Of a stretch of 64,000 nt of DNA, positions 46,718 through 59,735 are shown one piece after another. Numbering within the stretch: position 1 is the first letter of the stretch; each line of letters begins with the position of its first letter. The translations under genes were made by a program, and so were the position numbers. Below the pieces are notes generated by a model, which saw only the letters and a list, made by a program, of their open reading frames with translations, did no database searches and had not been told where the DNA came from. The stretch lies in the NCBI GenBank assembly GCA_013396525.1, contig VWYX01000014.1:372001-436000 (forward strand), read 5' to 3'. The stretch comes from Chaetorhynchus papuensis (lineage: Eukaryota > Chordata > Aves > Passeriformes > Rhipiduridae).

Positions 46718-47390
46718 GACTTTGGGAAGCCATCTAGTCCAAGTTTCTGTTCAAAACAAGGTCAAAATTTAATTCAGATAAGCTTGTTCCAGACTTCAAC
46801 CAATCAGATTTTAAAAACCTCCTAGGAAAGAGAGCTCATAACCTCCCTGGCCATCCTGATCCAATGTCTGAGTATCTTCATAGCAATTTCTTTTTTCCTT
46901 GTGTATAGTTGAAACTTCCCCACTTTCAATTTATGATCATGGAGTCTCATTCTCTTCCCACAGACCTCTGTGAAGAGCCTGGCATTGCTTTCTTTGTAAC
47001 CTCCTCGTAGACTGCTTTAGCTTTCCCTGAAACCGTGTCTTCTCCAGGCTGAGCAAGTCCAACTCTCCCAGCCATTTCTTAGGCGGTGAGTGCTCCAGCC
47101 CCCAACAATCTTGGGACTGATTTTACATCATTGTTTGGACACGTGATGAAAATACTAAACGATGTTGTACCAGGAACTGATCCTTGTGGGAATCTGCTGG
47201 AAATAGTTCCACTCGTTACTCTCACCACTTTGCAATCTGTCAGTGAGCCAACTTTTAGTTCTTCCAAAGTGCATCCTTTTAATTCCATACAATGCATGCT
47301 TTTTAATCATACCAACATATGCCATGAAATGAAATGCCTTTGGCAAGACCCAAGTAAACTGCATTAACATGAAAGCTGCTCTCAACCAGA
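46718..47390 (-). mobile_element. Old, degenerate CR1-like LINE tract
   Basis: The reverse strand of a CR1 3' region is visible in order: catctagtccaa, then cttgttccag, aacctccctgg, gtgaagagcctggc, tcttctccaggctgagcaag and gtgctccagcccccaacaat. Beyond 47115 the match continues in a second LINE-type tract (gaactgatccttgtggg, then ctttggcaagacccaagtaa). It is much more diverged than the 32.8-kb copy and has no usable frame. Confidence 0.75.
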
Positions 47391-50300
47391 CCTTTCATTC
47401 TGCAAAAAGGCACTTTTTAAAAAAGATTTGCTTTGCATCCAGCCACACAGATTGGCATCCGTTTCAGGTAACACGTCTGATTCTTTCTTGATAAAGCTTT
47501 GGTTAACTCTTCCCCCTGTTTTCCCGGAACTTAGTCAGGTCAGCCAGCCTGTTGTTAACTCTTTCATCATTTTCAGCCAGTCAAAACATCTTTGGAGCTA
47601 AGAAAAAGTGAAAAGGAGCTTCTCACTTTACTGGCACTGAAGCTGGCCTGTGAGATCTTTGGATGCAGCCCAAGGGGATGCTCTACCTGAGGGAGATTCC
47701 TGCTTCTTGTGAATAAAAGGGAGCTCAGGGAATCAAGGTGATAAAGAATTGCATGGTTTTTGCTTTAAAATACGAGAATGTTTTCATAAAGCATCGAGTT
47801 TGTAATCTCTTAGCAGAACAGTAGTGTGTCACAACTCTGTTATAAGAAGACATGCACTCAGGCAGCCTCTCTCTTTCTCATTTATTGGAATCATATCCAC
47901 TATAATATTAGAAACAGCTTGAGGAGAATTTTAAAATCACTATTACCTGGAAAAAATAACCCTTTTATGTTTTTATTTCGGGGAGAAAGAGTTTATTGTT
48001 TTGGGTTTTGTTTTTTCTTTTAACATTTTGCAATTAAAATATAAATGTGTAAATCTGCTTCACATTAAATTTGCTGAAAAGCTATTTCTCCCCTTCCATG
48101 AGTTGTCATTGGCAGTAAGATATCATTGGATTTTTATCCAAGCTGTTTTTAACAAGTATCTCCTTTGATTCTGATAATACCAGTAAGGGTGGAAAAGCAT
48201 TGATGCAAATTTGGAATTACATTACATGGCATGTTGGTCATCCTCTTGGGGCTAGAGGATAAGTACTTCTGTGCCTGCAAATAGCATAAGAAAATAATTT
48301 TTCTCTTTTTGTCAGTTTGTTGTATGTATATAGAATATAATAAAAAAGAAGTTTGAGTTTCATTTTAGAGAAGAGAGTAAGTAAAAAAACAACAAACAAA
48401 ATAAAGGCAAGCAAAAAACCCCAAATGCACCTTTTCCTCTAAAGTTCCATAATCAGAGACAAATTTATATCATATGATGAATTTGGAGAAAAACCTCATG
48501 TCCTTCTGTAACACGGAAGTTTTACAGGAGTCTGTTATGAAACTGGCATGGGGTTTCTGCATTCTGTTTCATTTCAGGTTCAGAAAGTGTAGGGAGGAAA
48601 GAGGAGTGAATTATCTAAGTTGGTTTCTCTGAGCCTATAGACACTATATTAAGTTGTTATTTCACAAGGGAAAATACTAAAAATCCCCCCCACAGCTATT
48701 TTGTCTCAGCAAAGGCATCTTCACACCACAGCCAGCTGGAAAAGGAGACCATGGGGTAGGCCTTTTCCCAAAAAATGTCTTGTTATCCAAAGGAGCTAGA
48801 GAGGTGACTAGGTTCTGTGACTAGGCTCACTGGCTGTGACCAGCACCAGCCAGTTCTTCCCGAAGCTCTGCCCACATCTCACTCACATACCCTGTGAGAA
48901 ATTTTCTGTGAGCTCTGCTTCTTTTTTCATGTTTTTTTAGCCCATCTGTGTGGCAAAGACAGTGCAGGCATAGGCTGTTCTCACTCTAAAGTCATAGAAA
49001 GAGCAGGAAGATCCTTCTTTTTCCTCCCCCTAGGGCATGGAGGGAGAGGGTGCAGGACAGCATTAATCCAAATAAAACACTAAATTTCATGGTGAAGAAA
49101 TGAAAAAACAAATACATACTTTCCTTTTTCTCATGGATACGAGAAAAAAATTAAGAAATTGAGATAATGAAGGGCATTGTCATTTTCAGTACCCAGTTTT
49201 TCTGGTAGCCAGGGGTTGTGGCTGGGTGACCACAGGAGTGAATACATTCCCAGAGGTTCCTGTCTGAATGGCAATGAAAAAGCCACTGCCTTCTCTGACA
49301 CTTGGATTCAGACCACGGGGTTGTCCTTGTATCAAGTGAGTGGCCAGTAAATTCTGTTGAGTAACCTCATGTTTTCATATGGTGGTGTGTGATGAGGAAG
49401 GGAAAAGACATTGATTTCCCACTCGGCAGTGTGAGTCAGAGAACTAGTTTGGATGAAACAAGAAATCACCAGGGGCTGCCAAGAAACTGCAGCTTGTGAA
49501 ACACAGCACATTTAGGCTAGTTATTTTGTTTTCTTCATACAGTTTCTCTGAAACTCTTACTTTTGGCAGAAAGTGGAAAAGAAACATTGAAACGTTGTAC
49601 GTCTAAATTCCACTGGGCTCCTAGCTTTCCTGAAGCAAGGAAGCATTGGGCATCCCTGACTGACTACAACTTTGTCCAAATTCCACCTCAAATACATACG
49701 GAAAAACTTTTTCCTTTTCTTTTTCAATATTTTTAAGTCTTATTTGTCAGAGACCAAACACGTGGTCACAGTCTGAGCTCTCAGGTTTGCATGTGCTGGC
49801 TCAGAGTGCCAGACGACGTTAGAGCCAGGTACAGGTGAATTTGTGGTTATCCTTGCAACTTCCTGTTGGGCTTTACTCTTTTAGTGTTTGATCACAGAAA
49901 GTAGTAGAATTTTTTTCCATGACTTTTGTGGGGGGAAAAAAATTCACTTGAGATGTTTAAGACATTTGTCACCTCCTGTCAGAAATCCCTACCAGGTGAC
50001 CTAGAGACCTGCACAGACAGAAGATAGAAGAGATGTTGCTTTGATCAAAAGCCTGTCAATCAATAAATCAGGAGCAAGAGAACAATTGTATTCCAAAAAG
50101 AGCCAAAATAAAGCACTGTCATGTGTTTTGAACATCTACCTAGCACTAAGATCACTACTGGTGTATTCTATGTCCTATAATGGTAATTTGATTTTTGAGG
50201 GTTACTGCCATGTGCAGCCTCTATACCAGAAGCACAAACACAGGGACTTCATTCACAGATTGGAATACCCCTTTTAGGAAAACTTGAAGAAATGAATCCC

Positions 50301-53300
50301 AACGTTATGCATCCTTGCTTCCCTCAGCTTCATGACTGAGATTTCATGGAAGCTCGTATAGCTTAGTGCTGATGAGACTGGGAATTGTGCTGTTTTCACT
50401 AAGGATTTTTAAGGCAGGAAGAGCACCACATTCTATATCAACTAAATTATTGAGGAGAGGAGAAAAGCATCTTCTCATCCCCAATAAGTGCTCGGTGGAG
50501 TGAGCTCTCAAGGCATTACAGCATCATTCACAGGAACACAGTGCTGTGAAGCAGACCTCCAGCCTGTTGAACAAAAGGAATTAATCCCAAGTAAAACATT
50601 AGACCCCTCAGCGCCAGTTGATTGAGAAAGTCAAGTCTACTACTAAAAGCATTTTGCAAGTGCAGAGGACTTTCTATTTATGATTTGTACAACCAGAAAC
50701 TAGTGGGAGAAAATGGTAAATTTTAACCTTCAGATGAAGAATGTGTAGATGAAGCAGTTCCCAGATGAAAAACATAAGGCCATGGTGACAGATTTGACTT
50801 TTGCTGTCTGAAAAAGTTTTTAGAAATGAGGAATAGTCATGTGAACGTGATTTTTCCAAGGGCAGAATTTCTAGACCACTGCAGCATTGAAATGCCCAGA
50901 TTTGAATTGCCTTGAATTTAGCATCAAGCAGCTGCAGATAGTTCTGTGGTCCCAGTCACTGAAGAATGCCTGTTGGGGTGCCTGCTCACTGCTGCTGAAG
51001 GGAAACAGTCATCATGCATCTTCCCATGCTAGCTGTAAGTTAACAGAAAAAGAAAAAAGGAGGGCAACTTTTACACTTGATGTAAGCATATTCACACTTG
51101 TAATAACTTATGACTTTACTGCTTAATTTTCTATTGACTCTTCAAAGAACTACTGTTTTTTACTAAGCTGCATAAGCAATAGTGCACATGCTCATTATGT
51201 TCTTGGGCAAGAAATTATTCTAGACAATAGATGAAAGCAAATCCAATTTTGCTTTTCTCTTTATTACAAGTTGGTAAATACTTAGCTATCAATCCAAGAA
51301 AAGCAGCAGCCTTGCTGTCTGGGTTCTCTCTTTATGTCTTTGCTGCAGTATGTCACCTAGTTTTTCTAAAATTTATACCACCTGCACCCAAAGCCCATAG
51401 CCCCCATCAGAACTTTTGATATGAGCATGAAAACAATGATTGCATGTTCATTTGGTGGCTGATAGTAACAGAATGATGACATTGAAAAAGCTGTCTTTTT
51501 CACTGGGTGCCAGAAGTTGTTTATAAATAAAACTAGGGGGAAAAAAGTAATACCTTGAGTATGGAGTTAAAATGTAATTTTATTTGCTTATAATTACAGC
51601 TGTACGCTTGAGAAGGGCACCTTTTAATCTCTTATCAAAGCATTCTATTTTTCTTTGATCTAGCCATAATTTATTGAGTGCATTTGCCACCGGCATCTCT
51701 AATCCTTCTTAAAATCCCTCTATGCATTCCACTTTCTTCCAGGCTGGCCTTTTTCTGTCCATCATGGTGAACATATGCTCCCTTTTGTTTATATGTACAT
51801 CTTCCATTTGTCTCCATTGGGGTTAAAGGCGCTCACATACAAATGAATAGTCCTTTGAAGTGTATGTTTTCTTTGTATTTTGTTTCACATGATCATTAAT
51901 TGATATGATTATTTGCTACTCAGGGAGATCTCAGTTATCTATATTAATGGAGCCTTTAGAACGGGGGGAAAAGAAAACCCAAACATTTTCTTGTTTGTTC
52001 TTGTCCAAGAATAATGGCAGGGACATGTAGCAGCTTTCACCAAGTGATAGAGTTTCATTGGCATCCTATGACATTTTTATGTAAAGAAAAACTAAAATGG
52101 AAAGTTTTGAACCTGTAAAATGTTGCCTCTATCACCTGTAGATGCCAAGGTAAGTGGCCTTAGTAGTTTGAAGCAATCCCATGGTTGTTCTGTACTTGCA
52201 GTGAAGTGCTGGTCTTCCTTAGACACACAAGGCATTTTGCATTGATGGACTGTCCCAAAACAGTGACTGACTTGGCACAGAAGTCCTCCAGTGAAGTGTG
52301 CACTTCAGAAAATGGTATCAAATACGCTCTGAGACTACAGTACCCATTTCTTACTGAAAATAAAACCAAGTACAGTGGGCTGTAGCAATCACTTAGCCAT
52401 CAGAAATCATGAGGGGATTAGATACCAACTCAGAAACAGAATCAGGAAACTTTCAGGTTCTTAGTCTGAGTGTATCTCCATGTGCATTACAAAGTTACAG
52501 ATGGGTGGAGTCAGTCCAGATGGCGCCTATAGATTTTTTTTTAACATATAAGCCTAAAAATACAAAACTGAACAGATTAATATTTTAAATTTTTGTACTT
52601 CCAACCTTTCATTCAAGCCAATAATTCAAAAGTTTTGGAATGAAATGGTAAATTTTCCCTGTGCATTTTAGAATATTATATCTATTTCTCTTTCCACGTA
52701 GTATAGGTTTCAGTTCATAACTTGTATAAGTTGAAGTCTGTAGCCTAAAATTCAGTCTCCTGAGATGTCATAGATGAGTTTGAAGCTTCCCCAATAATCA
52801 GCTCTTACTTTCAAGTGGCAAAAACCCAGCGGGCTGAAGCTATTATGTCCAAAACAGAGATGAAGCTTAAAGGAGAAGCCCTTGAGCTATTCCATTGCAA
52901 TATAAGAGCACCATCAGTTAAAAACAGAAATCCCAAAATCATAGGTTAGTCTGCCTTTTGAAAACCCAGTAACCATGAAATAGGTGCTACCTTCAGCATT
53001 TTGGCAGAAGGCTGTGCCATAGTTGTACTGGACTTGACCCTGGTTGCCTTAGTTCCCTTAAGATGAAAACCAATGATTTCACCCTCTTTGACCAGCACAC
53101 AGCAAATTAATCTCACTTTTGTCCTGCTGGCTGTGTCCTGTCAGCCAGTGAGATGGTTCATGAAGAACTGTCACATGAAACAGAGCATCCATATGGAAAT
53201 CATCCCTAGATGCAATAAAATTACCACAAGCCACTATGTTGAAATGCACAGCTTGTCTCTGTGCCAAGGCTTTTCCCTTCTCTTTCAGGACAGTATTTTC

Positions 53301-54474
53301 CTAAGTCAATTAAACACAAAAACTCAACTGCAAGACTTCCCATCTGACAAGAACTAGTTACTAATACCAGTCCTGCTCACAGGATAGAAAATGAAACTTC
53401 TCTGAAGTTTCACCAAGTGCTGCTTGTTCTAAACATGGATTAGTTTCCACAATCATATCTTCCCATCCTGCAAGGACAGTTGTCTGTGAGATTTCTGCTG
53501 GGCTGAACTAGTGCAGAGTTCTCTCTTAACATACTTTCTCTCTCATTTAGATGGCTTGAGCACAAAGGTTGAAAGGGAATAGCTCCTAATAGTACCATTT
53601 AAGACAAGACAGGATGTGTTTATTAGTCATAGTAGTCATAAGTGAGAAAGAGGAGCCAAGTAACTGTCAGAAGCATCAGTCAGAAGTGGAAAAACTCAGC
53701 TACACCGAGGAGCTGAACATGGAGCTACAAACACACTTGTTGATGAGAGTAAGTGCAACACCACCTCCACAGCCTCTGGAGCTGCAGGTTCATGGAGCCC
53801 CTAAGACCAGGGAAAACATGTGGGGTCAGAAGCTTGCAGGGTTTTGGCTGAGGACTCTAAACCTCAGCAGCTGCTGACTCCCCCTTCTACTGTGGCTGCA
53901 CAGGGAACGCAAGACCTTCACACTAGAAATTATTCCCAGTTGCAGCTGCTAGATATTCATAACAAATGTCTAATGGCTAAAATTGTGTGCTGTGGACAGT
54001 GTCACCTTTCATGTCATATGGGGACAATTGTGTATTCTCCACTGTGGCTGGGATGTGTCATCCTAACATCATCTGGAGCTGTACTCCTAGACCAGGAACT
54101 GCTGTCACTGAGCAGTAAGTTCACACCCCTGCTTTGGATCAAGTTACTGTTTTCTGACACTGTAGATATACCAGAACTGAGTAGCTGCCACTGTGTCTCA
54201 CTGCAAGAGAGAAAGTGTAACTGTAGTAGCCCTGTCTGTGAACTGCATTTAAATCAGGTTTGATTCCAGGTTACAGCAGGACAAGGGACATGCACATCCC
54301 ATTCCAGAGTGCTTGCAACTTTGTGCTTCCAAAGGCAGTGAGCCTTTTGTGCTGATATTTGGTATCATCAGGAGAAAACACAAGGAGGATTTATTCTGTT
54401 GATGAATGGAGGTGGATGAACTGCTGCTGACCAATGTGAAGTTTCTGCTGGATTGCTCCGAATTGCCTTTCTTC

Positions 54475-54606
54475 AGAATCACGGAATATTCTGAGTTGGA
54501 AGAGACCCACAGGGACCACCGAGTCCAACTCTCACATGAATGGTCCATACAGGGATTGAACCATGACTTTGGCATTATTAGCACCATGCTCCAACCAACT
54601 GAACTT
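54475..54606 (-). mobile_element. tRNA-Ile-derived SINE with CR1-like tail (TguSINE1-type)
   Basis: On the minus strand from about 54604 the sequence reads like a decayed isoleucine tRNA: TTCAGTTGGTTGGAGCATGG (D arm), GTGCTAATAATGCCAA (anticodon arm around AAT), GGTTCAATCCC (T arm, B box) and TGTATGGACCA (acceptor end). It then passes into GGACTCGGTGGTCCCTGTGG and GTCTCTTCCAACTCAGAATA, a CR1 3'-end-like tail ending in TGATTCTGA. A tRNA-Ile head on a CR1 tail is the structure of the songbird SINE TguSINE1. The head is mutated and this is not a tRNA gene. Confidence 0.85.
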
Positions 54607-55195
54607 CAAGTAATCCTGAGTCAGTCTTCTGGGAAGAACATGCTTTCTACTGATTTACACTGTAGAACTAACCTGAAATGATGCTTCTGTGAATCAGTCA
54701 ATTTTCCAACCCCTAGAACTTCACAATCTTACAAAAATCTTTTTTGTTAAGATACAATGAGATGCCACAAACAGCCTGAGGAGCTGCAAAGCACAGAGAA
54801 ACTACTGTAACGTGTAGGGGTGCAGTGCCAGCCAGTGACAAAAAGTGCAATGCACCTCACACATCACGGCTGGCATGGACACTGCACCAGCTCTGTGTGG
54901 GCTCCAGTGCCTTCAGGGCACTTTGCTCCTCAAACAGCTGATTTTATGTCCTCTTCAGACACATCCTGGATATGCTGGACTTAGGGAAAATACCTGGAAC
55001 AATTGTGTTGTGTGCACAACAACAGCTTGTCTGTGTTCAACATCCAAATAACCAGAGGTTTCCTCTTGAAGTGGTAGATTGCTGAATCAGTAGAATTGGT
55101 GCATTGGATAATCATATGTGATTGTCTGTCTTTTTCCAGCTCTAAATCTAGATTTGATGGCCCGACATTTGAACTCAGGCTCAGACAGAAGAGAA

Positions 55196-55235
55196 TGAAA
55201 CATCACTTTCTTGCTTGAAACATCACTTTCTCTTT
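55196..55235. repeat. 20-bp tandem duplication, diverged at unit ends
   Basis: TGAAACATCACTTTCTTGCT is followed directly by a second unit sharing its first 16 bases. A small local duplication with no known role. Confidence 0.85.
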
Positions 55236-58200
55236 GTAAGAGAAAAAAAAATATTAGAGGCCAGTACCTTTCCTGTGGAAGGACAGGACACAGTGCATTA
55301 GATGCTATCATCCTTTAACAGCTTTTGGGATTATTTTTGAAATTACAAAAACAACCACATGCGTTCTTTCTTGTTTACAGGACAACTGTTCTCACAAAAC
55401 AAATGCAGCAACAAAGGGGAGTGGCAGGGAAAGATGGATAGTATTTGGTTTCACTAACAGTCTAGTCAGATGAAAATATCCCCCCTATATCTGACCCTCA
55501 GGGTGTGTTGCTGGTCAAGTGAAGCCGAGTTGCATAATGTTCAGCCAAGAGAGCACCAATTTTGGACTGATGTGTTGAGGATGAGATTTATTACAACATA
55601 TTTATGTGTATAGAATCAGTTTAAAGAAGCACTGCAATATTTGCTGTCACGTAGGGAAATGGCCTCACCCTGAAATGCACTCGGATCTCTTGCCTGGTGC
55701 TGAGTCACTACACTCCTGTGGGAGTTAGTCAGAGCTGGGAGCTTCAGATATCTTAGGGTTTGCCTCATACAGAGTGTGAGGTACAGGATCCCCCTGACAA
55801 ACCCTCCTTCTCCCCTGCAGTTTAATTCTGGGATTTGGCACTGACATGTATTTTGTGTCTCCTTTTGTCATCACATGCATAAATTAAGGTGGAATTCTTA
55901 CAGAGAGATGGGGGGTAAAAGTCCTTTTTTAAGTAGTTTTGCCATAGCTGAAAGAACTTTTCCTTATGCAAAGCAGAAAAATAGTGTCTGTCCCACAGGA
56001 AAACTAAAAGTAAGCAGACCTTTCAGCCAGGAACACCTCTTCCCCTTTCTCTGATGTGCATCCTCCCTCTTGACATGTACTGACTTAATCTTTCCCTTTA
56101 TAATGAAGCAATCCCTGAAAACATTATGTTTCTTAACATTTGCAAAAATCTTGTCTCTGAGTTTGGCTTGGGTTTTGTCGAAGAAAATGATCTTAGAAAA
56201 CTACTGAATTCAATCTATCACTTCATTGATCTGGATTTCTAAATTCACTTACATCTGTTAAGGAAGAGCATCAAATATTTTAAGGAGCATTTTAGCTCAA
56301 ATTCACCCTGTGACCTGCCAAGAAATAAACAGTTTACATGAAATGATGCAGCTGAGAAGGGAGAAATAACCCTAATGATTAGCAAATCCAGGAAATTGTT
56401 CAGAATTTAAATATACAGGGTTTGGCTTTCATGTACATGAGAAGAATCCTTCCCAGTCCCTCTGATGGTGGCATTGTGTCTGCACCTACAAATGTCATAA
56501 ACAGATCATGCCAAATCCATTCAAAATCACATTTCTTAAATTTAGTCACAATATGATTCACCATGAATGACATTATACTAAAAATAAGAGGAATGGTGAT
56601 GAATTGTATTAAATGCAAGTGTATACTTTGCTCTTTCCTGTATCTCTAGTATTCCTTCAGTGTTTCTTTTATATCCTTTCTAACAAGACGGTAAAAGTGA
56701 AAATCTAATTCATCTAATTCTAATCTTGATACTATATTCCATCATACTAAGGTGTTCCTGAAAAAAACCCCTCTAGTTTTTTATGTCATTTGTATTCTCC
56801 AAATCCCACCCACGTAATTGGAAGCTTTTGAGGCATAGTATGTTCATATCACAACACAAAAGACAGCTATCCACAGGCTGCAGAATTGTGGGGCATTAAT
56901 TTTCATAAGGTAGGAACTCATAAATCACAAGATACTTCTCTATGATAGTATGATTTAACATAATTTATGCACATTCATACCGTATCTTCTTAAAGCAATT
57001 GGAAACACTTCTATTTGCTTATCATTGTATTTTCAATAAATGGTGTAAGAGTCGATTAACATAATAGGAAGTATTGCTCAAGTAAGCTGGTTTTAACCAG
57101 AAAAATGCCTGTTACCGCTCACAGATAGTTAAAATTACAATAATCTTTATAAATAATCATTAACTGTGTCCTTTTGGTTTAAATCCCAGCCACCCCTGTG
57201 CTCTGCTAGCAAGCTGTGCTGAAACAGGTGTTTATACTCAGGATCAGGGACCAGCTGCCCCTCTGGCAGGTAGCTCATAAGAGAGGAGAGGCGAGGAGAG
57301 GAGACCAGACCATCTCCACTGAGAAAGCAAGCAGGAGTGGAGCAGCTTCTATCACTGAATTGAGGTAAGGGTGAGGAAGATCTGCTTGTTTTGTTTACAC
57401 TGATATGCTGCAGTCTGTTTACTGTGTTTATTTGTCATTTATGATGTGCCTCACAGGAGTTGTGCTTTGAGATAGTTGCCATTGTGATCTAAGATGTTGT
57501 GTAAAAGTTTAGACTTCTGTTTGGGTGTTTGGAATCTGTCCTTTAACTAGCTGCCTTTCCCCAGGGTGACTGACCAAAAAAAAAGAAGGGGGTGCAAAAA
57601 CTTCACAAACTTCTGTAACTGAAGCGGTTTGCTTGGCTTCTAAGAGTTCCCTAATGTCTAGGAGAGAAGGTAATTCAGAGGAGAGGTTGGGTATAGCACC
57701 TGTTATCTGTAGAGCAGTGATGAAGGACGTAAGATGTGAATAGAAACCTGAAGTTTCTGTGGTGGACCACTTGTTGCTCTTCTGCAGGAGCAATTTCTTC
57801 AGGGGGGTGAAGGAAAAAATCCCATGTGTGCTTTTTTTGATGGAGCTGCCCTTGTCTGCTACAACCTTCTAGTTCTTCATTTGAAAGAAAAAAACTCCTT
57901 GAATATTCAGATGGCCAATCTAACATTTGCCAAAAATAACCACCCCTCTCCCCCCTTAAAAACCTGCTGTAAATCTAGCAGGATTTTAAGTTCATGACAC
58001 CCTTTGGTTCCCTCTTTGATCCCAGTTCCCCCCATCAGAAGGAAGAGATGAACTAAGAAACCACTGAGGCATGGGGGCTGTCCTGAGACCTCCTACTTGT
58101 TGCAATATCTCTATGAAAATTACTGCCAAGTATTCCAGGGGAGGGGGGAAGGGGTGTGGGATGCTTGTGTTGAAAGGTTCCCAGCCTCCCACATGCAGAG

Positions 58201-59099
58201 AAGTGCTGGTGTTTGGCTGGAGTGGGGCACAGAGGAGCTCTACACTTGCCCCCAGGTGGCCTCTGCTCCAAGGGCTGCACCTCCAGTCATGGTCAAGGGC
58301 TGAGTCCTGGAGGCAGCAGGTTCCTCTGTTTCTGTTACTTTGGAAAGGGCAGCAGTTGTTTCTGAAAATTGCCTGCTGGCATCAAGCTGTGTTTTGACTG
58401 GGAGTACTCCAATATCTGCCTTAATGCTTATTCATAGGTAGTCAGGAGCACGAAAACCATGTTTAGTCAAGTTGCCAAACACAGCATACGTGAAGAAGCT
58501 TGATTTTTGTAGATGTTTTTCCCTTTTGGTCTTGCTGCTTCACCAGAGTCAGAGGGATCTCCAGCACTCTTCAGTCTCTGCCTCTCTGTAGCCACCCGCG
58601 GGACTTTGCCAAAAGGCTCATTTTATCACTGACTTTTCTGAGGGATCACGGGCCTACAGACCGGACAGGGGACTGTGTGCCTTCCAGCCTCGATGGCACA
58701 TTGTGACTTACCTTCCCCCTGAAGTGTTTAGAAACATCATCAATTGTTTTGTACCTCCTGCACCTGTATCCCGTTACTTCCACGGCACTCAGGGCAGATG
58801 AGCTGAGTGACTAAACTGTGCTTGGCTGCAGGTGACAGCCAGAGCCCTCCTGTGACTATCCAGCAGTGCCAGCTCTCCACAGCTCCTTGTTACAGGCACC
58901 CTCCGTGCAGACACTAATTGTTCCTTTCCTGTCCCCTGACAGCAGAGGAATAATGCACAGCAAAGAGTTTGACTCATGCGCACCTTTAGCCTCTCTGCTC
59001 AGCAATGAGACCTGCATTTGCACATCAGCTTACAGGGGAATGATTTCCATAGCAACAGCCAGGACATGTGGGATACTATGAATGCTGCCTTGGAGAGCA

Positions 59100-59105
59100 T
59101 ATAAA
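59100..59105 (+). promoter_or_regulatory. Isolated TATAAA with upstream X-box and AP-1 motifs
   Basis: TATAAA follows an RFX X-box half (TTTCCATAGCAAC, 59044-59056) and an AP-1 site (TGACTCA near 58970) within about 130 bp. No exon is seen downstream. Short motifs like these also occur by chance. Confidence 0.2.
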
Positions 59106-59140
59106 GCACCTTCTTAAGAGATAACTGACTACACGGCCTC

Positions 59141-59158
59141 TGTAAAAAAAAAAAAAAA
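59141..59158. repeat. Poly(A) run
   Basis: A homopolymer of about 17 A. No retrogene or SINE body is recognised upstream of it. Confidence 0.8.
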
Positions 59159-59707
59159 CAAACCAGTCACAGCTGGCTATGTGAAGAGAGTGTGTTGTGT
59201 AATTTTATTTTTTATTGTAAAAAAAAATTATATTCATGGGTTTTTTTAATATCACTTTTTAAAAAAGACTTTCCTGGGTGAAGAGAATGGGGGATTTCTG
59301 CTTTGTGTAAACTGTTAATGGACACAGAGAGCATGGAAAGATCTGTGGTGATTCTTCAGCAAGAGAGTGAATTAATCCCCTTAGTGAAGACCTAATGGGG
59401 CAAGCACCTGAGGCAAGCACCAAGAGGGAAGGAAGAATGACCACTCAGCTGATTGAGGGGCAGGGAAGCAGGATCAGCTGGTAGTCCCTTTAAATAACAG
59501 GTTTTATGGTTATTACTGTGGGGCAGGCTTCTGTCTGTTATCAGAAGACAGGGAGGTGATGCTAGGTACGAGAAGTACTTGGACATGCAGAGAAACAAGA
59601 CAGGAAATACGCATGAAGGAATGAAAACCATTTAACTCTTGGTTGTATGCATATGATGCATATGTATGTCTTCCCCTTGCTGCTGTTCTCCTGCTTCTTT
59701 TTCTCTC

Positions 59708-59735
59708 TTTTTTTTTTTTTGTTGTTGTTGTTGTT
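59708..59735. repeat. T-run with GTT microsatellite
   Basis: A T homopolymer runs into five GTT units. On the minus strand this is an A-rich tail, but no SINE body is recognisable next to it. Confidence 0.85.

Noticed and set aside
53820..54263. 147-codon plus-strand open frame next to the SINE
   Set aside because: Composition looks random, no domain is recognised, and there is no promoter or poly(A) context. It is not a retroviral or transposon protein that I can identify.
54535..54606. tRNA-Ile gene
   Set aside because: The sequence is mutated in stems and boxes, lacks a clear terminator, and is fused to a CR1-like tail, so it is a SINE head and not a working tRNA gene.
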